From Mansonella perstans (taxonomy: Eukaryota; Nematoda; Chromadorea; Rhabditida; Onchocercidae): a DNA stretch of 64,000 nt. The stretch lies in assembly GCA_037074765.1 (NCBI GenBank), contig JBAMDO010000161.1, positions 62,001 to 126,000 on the forward strand, given 5' to 3'. The notes beneath the pieces were generated by a model, which ran no database searches, was not told the origin of the DNA, and saw only the letters and a list, made by a program, of their open reading frames with translations. Shown in pieces: positions 1 through 13,600 of the stretch. The position numbers and the translations under genes are program-made. Position 1 is the first letter of the stretch; each line of letters opens with the position of its first letter.

Positions 1-1640
1 CCATTCATGCACGGTTCGATATGCATCATTTGTACATATGCCACTGATTCCTCTAATTTGGTTTCATCAATCTGCAAAAACATTATTTCGACTTATTTCT
101 TTTTGAAACGTTTGAAATAAGTCCTCTATTCAAAATCTGTCGTGTGCAGCGCTGAATAAAAGAAATCTTTTGCATGCTGTAAAACATGCAACACGAGTGC
201 GAAAATGTAAAAGAAAAATTAGTACTGTAAATTATATATTTACAATTTAAAGTAAATGATACTTCTGACAATCTCTAGAAAGTTGTTCAATAAAACTTCC
301 TGATAAAAATTTCGTGAAAAGTTATATGAACAGTATAACATACAACTTTCCACAAAAAAAATTATTAGTTAATATAATTTAATAACTATGATTTTTAAAC
401 ATGGGAAAGAATTTAACAATCAACTTCAGCAAACTGATGTTCCGAAAAAAAGAAAAATTTGCACCTCTCTTCCTGTGATAATTTGTACTCGATCATAGCC
501 GAGAGCACAACGACATGCATCTGTCATGCGCTCACAAGCTTCTGCCAACGAGGTATGACCTACTTCACGATAAACCCATTCAGTGCCATGTTCTTGTCTA
601 AAATTGCAGTCAACAGTACCTACAGCGATTAAGCTCGTTTCATCTGCACAAAGAGGAAAGCAACTTGAACCAGAAGCTGTAGCCAACTTATATTAGTGAC
701 AAGTAACGATTTTGAAAGGAATGGGGACGATTTTAGATAAAGTAGTAAAGTTGTACCCAAAATGTTTAGGTCCATAGAAAAGCACTTTAAAATATGTTCC
801 AAGTCGTCGTTTGCCACTAACTTTCATTTGATCCGCTAAGGTGAATGCTTGTTGCAACTCCGCGTATATGCCAACCAGTGCCAAGAAAAAAAAATTTCCG
901 GTTTTCGAAAAAATGGAATATTAACAAAAAAAATTAAATTGGGATTTTTTTTGCGTGAAAAAAGAACTTACTCGAAAATTTTTTTGCTGTTCATATATTG
1001 GAATTGCTAAACGACAAACCGGTCCTACTGCTTCATATCTTTCAGCCATAATTAACGTTTGAACTAACTTTTCAATTTTCGTGGTGAAAATATCCTGAAA
1101 ATCATTCGTCCAGAAACTGAAAATTGTTCAACTTTGTTTTCAACCACGCCACTCATAAATTTCGTGAGCTTACCAAATTGAATCCTGCTTGCTGAATAAT
1201 TTCTGAATCTGTATCATCTACAATTTCCTCCTTGGCTATCGTATCGTTGATGCAGGCCAATAAATCCCAATCAATTTTTGCATATCCTAATTTCATTAAA
1301 TTTATGAAATAATATAGTGTTCTGTTTTTTAAAGTAAGTATCTAACCTAACAAAAATTTTTATTAAACACAGTCATACGCCAAACTGCATATCGCATGAT
1401 AATATTACGACCACCCACTTTCTTTAAAAGACGAAACATGGAAATTATGCAAATTATACAAACCATTAATAGCAAGCTCCCGACCAATAATAGCAATAAC
1501 GTGAGCTTCGCAAACAGCTGCTTCAGAAAACCAACGCTCACGAATGTGTGTTTCAGCAAGTGTCTCAAACCAAGCACTTCTCAGCGCTGCTGATCCTCGA
1601 TAGCTATCAGCCAGTTGTATATGCAAATCTGCCAATCGAA
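1..1640 (-). other. Start of the DHR-2 catalytic domain, cut by the window edge
   Basis: Exon blocks encode [76 protein letters not shown] and, in exon 597-465, [12 protein letters not shown]. The final exon starts at 71 and reads [11 protein letters not shown] before the sequence stops. These match DHR-2 lobe A and the beginning of lobe B in DOCK9-11. The C-terminal segments that carry the exchange loop and the nucleotide sensor are not in the window, so catalytic competence cannot be judged here. Confidence 0.88.
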
Positions 1641-4600
1641 TCTACAAAAAAATCAACTATGAAATATCTCTAATTTTACGAAAACAAGAAAAAAAACATT
1701 TTAATGAATCAATAAGTTAAAAAAGTACTTTATCATTTAATTTCATTTCGGATAATTAAGTTGCTTTGGGAACATTAGAGCAATCAGTCAATTTTACAAG
1801 GTTAAAACAAACGGCATCTTTATCTCGCACGGAAAATAAGAAAGTTAATCTTTATGAGTTTTAGTTAAAGCAATAATAATTGCACATGCTGGCAAAATAA
1901 ACCATGTGCAAATATGCAATATTTAACAGTGAATAAAAAATTGCTTTCGCAATAAAAAAAGTTGCATTAAAAAATTACAGAATCATCAACAGCTTTCGCA
2001 AGAGCACCAGTTGCCGAAAGGACACCTCGTAATTGCTGAATTAATTCCTAAAAGAAAGAGAAAAATATTCAAAAAAGCAGTGGAATTAGATGTATCCTAC
2101 AGATGAATTGAAAGTTAATTTCTTTTTTTTTAAACGGTAAATCGGAGAATGAAAGTCAGATAAATGGGAGAAAAAAAAGTGTAGATTTTTTTTGAGTCTT
2201 GTTGCCATAGCTTCAAATTACAAATACTGAACACCACACAATGAAATTTTGGGACAAAAATAAAAGTTCAAATAAAAAATTCAATATAACTCCTCCAGTT
2301 AACAGTGAGTAATTGCTTTCCTCATTTCATTTCAATAAAGCTTTAAATTCAAAATCAAGCTGACAAAAAATATATACTTCTACTCCTCGCTCAAAGTAAG
2401 ATGGCCTGCTTCCAGAAATAGGTTTCACTAATATTTCTAAAATTTCTAGTCCGTGTTCGAAGCGATTTCTACTGGTAAGAGGGACTTTCCTTCCAAGCAA
2501 TCTGAAATAAAAATTTTACAATATGTTATCTAAAATCTCCAATGAAAACGTGAAATCTATCTCAACGACTTAGTAAGTATTTGAACACACTTAAATTTGA
2601 ATCAAGGCACTGGTTAAATTCTGGTTACCACATCAATGCTGTTTAAGCCGCTCTTCCCAAACCCAAATTTCCTTAATACTTGGGAACATATCGACAGCTT
2701 TACATGTATACCAAAAAAATTGAATTGAATCACATATACTGTTATCACAATGCAACTTAATAGTATTACCCACCTTGCTAATGCGACCCCAGTCTGAGAA
2801 CCAGGTCGACCGAGCCGCTGCACGTCGAAGATTTTCGAGGATTTTGTTGCATTTAAATTGGCCATTGGAAAGCGTACTGTAACGTTCATAAAATTATCGC
2901 GTAAATTTTGGAATGTTGTAAAAAATTGTTGTTATATGGTTGCAAACAGCCTGCCATTAACAATTTACTTATAAAGATAGAAAACTAACATTGCTGACAG
3001 TCACACAACAGAGATAAGCTAGATAGCATAGTCTTAAAGTGACTTAAAATAAATAATTTCGAAGTTACCAAGCTTCCAACAAGATTTGTAATTTCTAGAC
3101 AGATTCGCGGTATTGTATATGATAAGAACCTGTTTTCGAAGTGCAATCGTAACCACTTCTAAGAATGACATGTAACAGTGCTGCAGCGGCACTTTGTATT
3201 TTCGGAAGTCGACTGTTCATCTGCAGCAAAAGTGATTCGATCAACACAGCTAAGCCATCCAGAGGGCCATTTTGAAAAAGTTGGATGCGGAACTGTAATA
3301 ACGGAATTTATTTCTTTTCCTTGAAACTTGACATAATCACTTTAACGTTACTGCCCTCTAATAAATGCTCAAGCTAGGAGCGTAAACATTTTTCAGAATT
3401 TGAACTGCAAGGTAAAACCGTGCCACAAGATAAAAATGCATGCTTTTAATTATTTACATTTGTAACAAGCAAAACCGCTTCTACGCTTCTCAGTATTACA
3501 ATTCAAGCAAAAGAAATAGAATTTGAACTGCAAGGTAAATATTAGCTAGATTAGCTAAATATTCAAGCAAAAGAAATATAGATGAATGTCTAATATCATT
3601 AAGAAGATGCATTTCTTTATGTCAAAAAAACTGATAAATCTGCAAAGGACTGCACCAATCAAAGCCAGCTATTAACACTAATAGAAAACTTACCAAATCA
3701 ACAAAAACAGCAAGCGCACCAAGGGCGTGATGTCGTACAGCTTCTGACCAATAATCGTCCAGCAGTGATAATAACAGACGAAGCAGCTGGTAAAGACTTT
3801 TACTTTCTTCGGGATTCGTTGAATATTTAATTAAACTCTTAAATAAATAATTTCAAACAACACTGTAGAAAAAAATCTCTGCCAGCTACTGCACTTCTCA
3901 GTTAATCGCAAAGAAATATTCTAAGTAAGGGCCATACGACATCATTTTTAATTCCATTAACATTTCAATTGCCTATAGAATATTTTCCACCAATAAGTTA
4001 CAGTGAACTATCTATGTAAAATTCTCCGTTTAAAAATCACATATACAGAAGTATTACGATAATAACAATTCAATAACTTACCGAAACATGCTGAGCTACA
4101 ATTTGCAAAGTTTCTAAAACAATCAAAGCTATTTCTTGAGTCAGATTTGATTCTTGTAAGACGCTAAATGGAGTTGCATCCTCTACTTCAGTGCACGGTT
4201 TTGCCGACAGTGAATCTGAAACGAATGAAAAAAGTGAGTTTAAGTTGAAATCTCCTAATCTTGTTTTGTTCTAGTAAGAGATATCCATCATGTACAGTAT
4301 AATGCAGTCTAAGATGACCGATGAAATCGACCTGAATAGCTAAACATTTGAAAACGCTCTGACTTGCTCTAGAAAAGGAAATGTCAGCAAAAGTGCCGAA
4401 CTATATTCATCAATAAAAATTAAAAACCGATTAAACCAGTATATAAAAAAGCAAAAAAAAAAAAAAAAAAAAACTAAATCAAAATGAATGGAAACCAACC
4501 TGTTCCAAGAGAACCAAAGCCGCTCGATATTGATGTGTGACTATCTACTGTCGTCGAATTAGCACCCAGTGTTCCGGTAGATGAGCCGGAATGCGGCAGA

Positions 4601-7600
4601 ATTACCAGCGTTTTTCGAGTACCTCGTATTCTGCAAGAATTTTCTTTCGTTTATCCAACCAATTTCTCAAATCAAATGTCTCGATTTTTGCTGATGGAGT
4701 ACAGCAAAAAACTACGCTAGCAGTTAGAAGTAATGTACCACACATAGATCCCTCTTTTCTAAAAGACTTTTTATTAAAATTCTGATATATATCCAACCAT
4801 TAAAATATGGAAAGCACAATGGGAATTCGAGAATCAATAAATGACTAGCTGCTTGAGCAGAATTATTAATAAGCTAATAAAAAGTTAGACTATTGACTTT
4901 TGAAAAGAACATATCAGGACTTACTTATTCGATGTCCATTGCATAGTGCAACTTTTCCCGTGATATCTGAAGAAATCAAGAGCAATACGTAAAAAACAAA
5001 TGAAACTACTCAATGAGCCATTTGATTCATACCGAGATACCATTGCAGCGAGGATTTTATGGGGCAAGAAATGCAGTAAATAAAGGGTACACAATATCAA
5101 ATCACGTGATTCACCCTGGAAAATTAAAAGAATTAATTTGCTGAGAAATCATTCGCCACATACTAGTTTTTGGCTGCGTATTTTTGTAAATGTATTTGTA
5201 AAAAAAGATGTATAAAGAGAGTTTGGGCACTAGCTCCAACTTTTACCGAAAGCAGGATGTTTTACAGTATGGCACATCTTCGTTCCAATCAAAATAAAAA
5301 AAAACAACAGAAAAGGAATACAGAGAACTTCATTTAAATATTCAGTGGTAATTAGTATGAACACTAAAATGATTTACTGGACCCGGATATTCTACCAGAA
5401 AAAAACCTGATCGTCCGCCGCTCATTTTATTAAAACTATCACCAAGGTAATTTCCATTTTTTATATAAACTTTTGAAAGAACTACCAGAAATATTTGGAA
5501 CACGAGACATTGTAATAAGCAACAAGCACACAAATAGGAACATACTCGATCCAGTTTTTCCATTAAACCGGCAATACAAGGTACAGATGAAGGAGGACTG
5601 ACTTTTTCGGCATAAGGTTGATGTGAAGCACTTTTTAGAGAACATCCCATCTTAGCTAACAACCCATGAGATGGTAAGGATAACGACCGACCTAAAAATG
5701 AAGACCGAATAAACTGATAACGTTGTGTAAAGGAACAGAGAATAGCTGTTTATTCTTTTCAGAGGTATCAATTGTCGTTTCACAATCAAATTTGAAGTAA
5801 AAATATTGAATATGCATTTTACGTTACGGTAGAGCTAAAAGTAACTACAATGGAAGAAAGAAATCCACAGAAATTTAAGTTCACTGCGCATTATTATATT
5901 TTTATTTCATTTTGATAAAAGAAGATGAAAGGGTTTGTAAACATCAAACAAAAATTTTAAATAAAATCTTTCTACCATTAACAGTGAGACCTGCGGATGA
6001 GAGACTCTGTGAATCTGTTTTAGCAGCTGATTCAAATTCCGCCACATTATCAAGTACTAAATTGATCAATGGAGAATACAGTGTAGCAATACAACTTTGA
6101 GCGCTCTGAAAAAATACATTACTATTCAAAGCTCTATTCGACTTCTCCAGCTTTCAAAAAATTACTGAAAAAGACTAAAAATTTTAATCATCTTCGTTTA
6201 CTAATATCTTAGTATATATTCATTGAGAATCGATAACAGTTTTAAACGTGAAACATGTGTAAAAACCAACGAAAGAATTTACTTACAGTATCCATATACC
6301 GTTTATCACTAGCGTGTTTTGCAAACAAATTCCTCAACAGTGAAACCACTCTTCGTCGATAATCACGCGGTTCACGAAGCGATGCATCTAGTTCTTGATA
6401 AAGCAAACCAACTGGAAAGTGATGTCTGCAGTATGAAGCAGACAAAATAAATTCGTCCGAACATCTGCTGTCTGCAAATTAATTTTAAAAGGTTACATTT
6501 CAAACTTTCATGTGCAGAAATACTGCAAAAACTGTTTGCAATGAGTTATCAGTGTCACTTATCGCCAACATTTACCATTTATCACTATTATGCTTTTGCA
6601 AACAAATTGCTCAACATACATGTTTTAATAAATCCAAGACTTTGACCATAAATTTTAGTAAATTTACAAGCAAAATTTTAAATACTGCTAGAAATAAATT
6701 CCGAGCCATTTTCCAATACCATTAATAGAGATTATCCTACCTTTAAGCAATTAAATAAAACACTTTCCATACCTTAAGTTATCTGCTAATTAGATTACTA
6801 ACAACGTAAAAAAAAAGTATATAAAAATCATTCAGTTAGATTATGGCTGATAATTAGATTATTAACAACGTGAAAAAAAGCATATAAAAATCAAAGACAA
6901 ACTTACAGCAACTGTAGTCATTCCCAACGGCATTGTTTATCGGAGGCGAAAAAAATTTAGAAAATAAATTGGTAAACAGGCTGCTACTATTGGAGTTCAT
7001 AACTGTAAACAAGGTAGCTATTAAATAAATAGTTTCCTCTTTAATACCACAGTTTTCGGATAAGCACTATGAGTGAACGAGGTTGCTTCTGACCGTGTGG
7101 AAACACAACAAGTGACATCAGTATGGGAACCTGTTAAATTACCACTTCAGTTATCAAGAAGACACTTACAAATGCTGTCTGTGCTTGGCGTATTATTCTT
7201 CCTGAAGATATTTCCGGAAACATCACAAATCAATGGCAAGCACAGTGGTAGCCAGTGTTCATAACTGCTGATTATGTGCAAAAGTTCCAGTTTATAATCA
7301 AGCATAGTCTGTAAGTAGTGTTGACGAAGTCTTGAGTCCAACAAATTGTCTTGATCTCAACTGATCCATACAACTGTATAGAAGAATAACAAATAAACTT
7401 ATTTTTCTAAATATTACATGTAGAAATAAAACTGACATATGCAAGCAACAATATCTGCCCAAGCTCATTGCTTGCTAAAATAAACACAATCTCTTCTAAA
7501 CAACGTATTTTCTCATATCACATGTGTCTAAACTATAAGACTGTTTAATGAATCGACAACAGACATACCCTTGAGCAACTTCCATCCATATTTTCAACAG

Positions 7601-10600
7601 TTCGATGTATCCAAGAAAATACTGATCCACGATTCATAAAACTCAAGCAGTACTGAAATATTTCCAGCATACAAAATAATTTATTAACCACTTAAATAAC
7701 ATCTTCCAATAGCCATGCTATAATTTTAAAAGTATTCATTAACTGAACAACTGTTAAACTGTTACCCTCAAGAAATAAGCTATAGCAGAATTTGCCATTT
7801 GACACTCTTGAGGAATATCGCGATGTTTTGCTATGATAAGCAGTACAACTTTATCAATTAACTGTTCAATTCTAAACAGCAACTCCCGTGAGAAACGATT
7901 CTCTCTTGATGCCTTGAAATCAATAAATTAGAAATTTCTAATAAAACTGTAATAAAGATGGAAGCTATTTTTCTGTCCAAACTAATGCGTTCATACTTGC
8001 TAAAAGAATCAAACCTTATACAAACCGACATCAAGCAACCATAACGCCATACTTTTCGCAGCAACAACCAGAAGAAACCAAAGCTGACGAAATGCTGAGG
8101 CAAGTGAGCCGTTATCTGTCTGAGCATAGCTGATCTAAAAAACCCTTTTAAAAGTCTTAAAAAAAAAAAAAAATACTTGCTGCGAATTTTGTCACACATA
8201 CAATGTATGAATTGGGTGATGCTTTATTTGAGCAGCAAATGAAATAAAACAACTTATCAGATAGCAGACAACTTGATTCGGATGAAAAAAAAAACGAATT
8301 TAGAAAATTATGCCATAATTTACATGGGAAGTAATATGCTTGCATAAGGCTGAATGCACAGTTTCATCCTCAAGATTTGAGTTGCTTTTTCCTGCCGCTG
8401 GTTGGAAATAATAAATGACAAATGTACGCAAAAGATGACTTTGACCTGAGGCGGCAATTTTATTGGTAATACCAATCAGCGTGCTATAAACGGCAATTAA
8501 TAAATTAGATACAGAATCAATAATCAATTGCCAATATTTATAAGAAATTAAATTATTCTTGAGCTATACTTCAGCTGCTGGCTAAATAGTTGAAATTATA
8601 TAGTGGAGTTGCTACTCGTTTTCCAAGCCGACAGGCATAATAAAAAGTATATACTACCCACAAACAACGGTATAATCCCTTTCACTTTTAAGTAGAAAAT
8701 ATTTGAAAGACAAACCCTAAAGTACTCAGACCCATTTCATCGGTTGGAGAATACGGCAATAATGTGAAGAGCCGATTCAAGGTTATTGGCAGGAATGGAA
8801 TGATTCTATCAATTTCCACTTCCAACAAATCCTAAAAATTCGGTAAAATAATAAAAATCTTATATTCCCTGTTTCTCAAGCTATAAATATAAATCATCTT
8901 TTAAAATACGCATTATAAACAAATAATGAAACTGCCAGTAAATTGCCAGTATCAATCAGAATTTCCTAATAACTTCGATTTTACCAAAGTACTGCTGTAC
9001 TCGAAAATAACTGTTCAGACAATGAATCAGATTTTGCATTCGTAATTTTACTACAAAACCATATAAACTAAGCCTCACCTCGATTTTCCGTACTATGTAA
9101 TGCCAGAATTTCTCTTCCTCCGAGATTCCGTTTTCAATAAGTGGTGAACAAGAACGTGTGACCACTAGTGAGGGAGGTGACGACAGTGTGTTGCTAACTG
9201 GTGGAACTGAACCCAACGGACTGGACCACTACAACAGCAAAATACGATTGTAACTAATTTACATTAAAATAAGCAAAGTAACGAAATATGCTCTGAAAAC
9301 TAATTAATTTAAAGTGCCAATTCGAATAAACTAATGATTTGATAAATCGGATAAATACAAATTCATCATTTTAAAAAACGAATCAAAAGCAATTCCGGAT
9401 CAAAATCAGTAGCATTCAATATTAATTAGCTTTCCTTAAAAATTCTAGGAAAATTAGAATTTGCCTGGTTGAGGAAGTGTTAGAACGAAACCCTAATTGT
9501 ATTTTGCGCATTGAGAAACATACTTCTGAATCAAACAACAGAAAATCAATGAATAAAAGAAGTAGAGAATAAATAAAAATAAACACAGTTTAATAGTTTG
9601 CTTAAAACTTTCCCAGAAAAGTTGTAGGTGCTAGTAAAAATACAATTTCACAGATGGACAGCGTTAGCTTTAAGAGAAAATCCGACCTTGACTATATATT
9701 ACTGTCGAATGAGAGAAATGGAAAAAAAAGGATATCACGTTCATCTTCAAGGATATTTAATGTCTAAACAGCCACACCTGCCCAAGATTACATATTCCTG
9801 TACGAAAATCTAAACGCCAAACCCAAGATTATAAAGATCGATAGCGCCACTCAAAAATAACAATAATCAATGTGATGAATAACTTTTTTCTTTGTCACCT
9901 TTCATCTTATTTCTCTCAGTGACCTTGTCGAAAACAGCAAAAACAAATTTAGGAGAATAATAAACCAACTTTAGCTTTTGACGAAGCATCACTAGTAAGA
10001 ACCGTATTTTGAAGCCTTTGACAACTTTGAAAAAACGCTTGCAATTTTCTTTCAGTTGTAAATGCTGAAGAAACAAGTCGCAAACGTACACGGAACAACT
10101 GTTTGCCACTATCTATCCAACGGATATCTGGCCCAGTATGCTGCAATGACATTAAGTGGACAAAATTAAAAAAAAAAAAGAGTTAAAAATAGAACTGAAT
10201 GGATGTGTCGTGAGACTGTACTCGAATACTGATGAGCAAAGGAAACATATGGAGTAGATGAGAAAGAACGGGAAATCAACATCAAAGAAGGAAACTAGAA
10301 TCTGAACTATATTTGTCTTTCAATAACACAGCATTACACAGCATTCACACTGGAATGGAATCATATCATATAAGATATAACTTGCCCCTTTTCCAAATCC
10401 CAGTGACTGGTAGTTTATATAACCAGACGGTAAATCAGTGGCTACCGATAAAGAAAACTCCTGTTCGTCGTGTTCGATTGTCAAACGGTCCTTCTTTAAC
10501 AAAGGTAACCATGCATATCCTATAGGACTATCGGAATTCTAAAATTTGAAAAAAGAAAACCTCACCAAAATTTCATTTGCTACAAAAAGAAATGGCCAAG

Positions 10601-13600
10601 AGCACACTTTATCCGTACAAAAGGTCTCATTAATTCTCGGTAACAAGTACATAAAAACGAAATAAAAGTAAGAGATAATGAAATGTGAAAATTCTAGATT
10701 TTCCTCTCAAGCATAACTTCATAGTAAGTAAAAACCAAGCAGTAATAAAAGACGTAAAACCTCGTTCTGAGATTTGTTTGAAGTGGCGCCAGCAACAGAT
10801 ACATGACTAAATGAAAACAATAAATGATCGCCGGTATCTAATGAAACTGGTAGTTGAATTTTTATCTGAAAAGGAAATTCAAATAAAAACTTTCTGTAAT
10901 TCACTACAAGTACAAAATTTGCATAAAATTATTAACTACCTCAGATATTCCCAGCATAATAGGTTTCCAGCAATTAAATCATAACAAACAAAAGACGTTA
11001 CTGAACTGATAGATCAAAAAGTTGTTAATGTATAGCCAGAAATACCTCATCACTAAAAACTGGATTCTGTTCATGATATTGTACTGAGCAACGCATGCTG
11101 CGTACAAATGGTGTAGGTGATGCAAACCGATTGTAAATAACCTAAAATTAAAACAAGCATTATTTTAGAAATCAGACAATAAACTGATTGCAACCTATTT
11201 CAGTTAAACAAGTCCAGGGTAAATTAAAAACAACTTTAAATTAAAATGCTTCAGTTTTGTATGAGTGATAAGCACAACTACCAGACTCACATTTCCTTAT
11301 CTTCTCGTCCTAACTAGATCCTTTTGTATACTTAATATTACCCAACAAATTACTTAAAAAGATCTAAAAATTGAAACATACTTGTGACATATCTTCTTTT
11401 CCGGTTGCAGAAATGAAACGTACAGTACACACGATATTACGCGCTTTATTAAACACTTTTTGGCAATCATACTTGAGTGTTAACGGATAAACATAGAGCA
11501 AATTAGAAAGACTTTTATGCGGTTCGCTGACAAAATTGTTGAAAGATTGGGCTTCAAAGCAAGCTGGTACAAGACTATCTGATGTCATGTCCCATGGACG
11601 AACAGGCATAAAACTGGGACTTATACACCCTGAAAAAAGCATAGAGAAGAAACACTGAGAGCTAAAAATCTTGAAACATGAAAATCAATACAAAAACATA
11701 TGGGAATTACATACATACTGTTTATTCATACCAAAAAGATCAAAAAATACGGACTAGATAGCTCAGGTGCTTTTGGCGAGAAATTAATATTCACACTAAT
11801 GGTTGCCGCTGGTAACTGTGTCAGTCTTCCAGATTTCTCAACTCTGAAATATAAACAGCTGAAGATAGCGAAATGACAAGACTTTCTTCGAAACTTTGGT
11901 CTATACAATTGTAACTGTATAAATAGAACCAACCGTCCAAAGTCAATGAGAACCTTTTGCAAATCGCCATCACTCAGTTTATTTCCTTCACAACGATAAA
12001 GCTGCATTTGATTTGGCAATTTCGCTCCACATCCCAACATTTCTTGAAATACAGGCCTGAAATTCATGTTTTCCACAAAAAAAAATGAGCAATCAAGAAT
12101 GATTCTAATGAAAACAACATCAGTAAATTAATGTCGTCATATCAAATATCAAATGTGCACTCTTCAAATATAAGTGATGTTAGGAAATAGTAATCTTATC
12201 ACTTTTGCATTCATTAGAATGATCAATGAATCAAATGGGATAAGATGCAAAATCAACGCAAAAAAAAAGGATATGTGGAGAAATGAAGATCTATTTACGT
12301 ATGCCTGGATAGGTGACAATCCCAAGAACGAAGAGAAAGAAAAAGTATCAATTGAATCGACAAGAGGAGCATAGATAAAGCTGCATGTTAAAGAAGAAGC
12401 CTTTTAATTAAAAAAAATAAAACAAACCTTGCAGCCCAAGCAAAAGACATTTTATCCTGAGTCGTTTTCGAACAGGCCTGTTGAATTACTTTCTGCAACT
12501 TTGCAACACCTTTTAGATCAGTTGTTGTTTTCATATATATTTCTGCTGATGTATCGACCGAAAGTAGTCGATCAACACGAACAACCAAATAAATATCACG
12601 ATGTGGTTTGGCAATTGAATATAAAACCTACAATTTTTTCTTCAAAAGCTGAACAATAACAGTTAATAATATTATTGAGTACTTATAATGAAATCCATCG
12701 ATGTGCGCAATACAGTTAAGGAGAACAAGTTTTCGTAGCGAAAATAGGCACCATCTGAGAGGAAAGAATCAATGTAAATCAAAGAAATGAATTAAAATGA
12801 AGATAGGAAAGTGCAAATAATATATCAATAGCAAATTCCCAAATCTTTGAGAACAACCTTTCGAGCATTCTTATCCGCAAGTACTTGATGAGAAAGAGTA
12901 TTAACGCCATCTTCTTTTAATATGCTTTTATCAACTAAACTTTTGCCAACTCCATCTCTGCCATCAGTTTTTAATGTTGAAGTTAATTCGTCACTATTCG
13001 GATCGATTCGGAACTCTTCGGACAATCTATGACCGGCTCGACAATCGTATAGGAACATGCGCACAAAGAAAGGTTCAATCTGAAATTGACAGCTCATGCA
13101 AAAGAACAATAAGAGATGGAACAGCACAAATAATGACACTCCTTGAAATGCAAGTGCAAAAATACTAATGTTGAAAAATGTTTTATCAAATTCAAAAAGA
13201 TGGCCAATATGAACAAATTAATCTGTCATAATTTGGTCCACTATTTTTGTTATCACTGGAAATTCCCAATGCCCAAAGCCATGTTGAAGTCATTAAATAT
13301 TTCACGAACGCACCTGTTTTACATGTGTATTTGGAGCAGGCAACATAATATTCATAGTCAGGAACTCAACAATAAATCGAACCACAGCTTTATCTTCTGG
13401 AGGCCTTGTTATCTCATTCGCAGGAACATTCGCCAATAAACAGCCTGCATCACTTTTTGGCATTGATAACCGCTAAAAGACAAAAATATTTTGCACATAG
13501 TAAAGTGAAATTTAACAATTACCGAAACCACGCAATTACTTCAAAAAAAATTACTAACATCCAAATCAGGGTACAATTCGAAAAGTGAATGTCTTTTAAC

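Noticed and set aside
7858..8199. Minus-strand frame of 113 codons at about 8 kb read as its own protein
   Set aside because: The conserved DOCK reading ([18 protein letters not shown]) uses another frame of the same DNA, exon 8134-8015, so this frame is a shadow.
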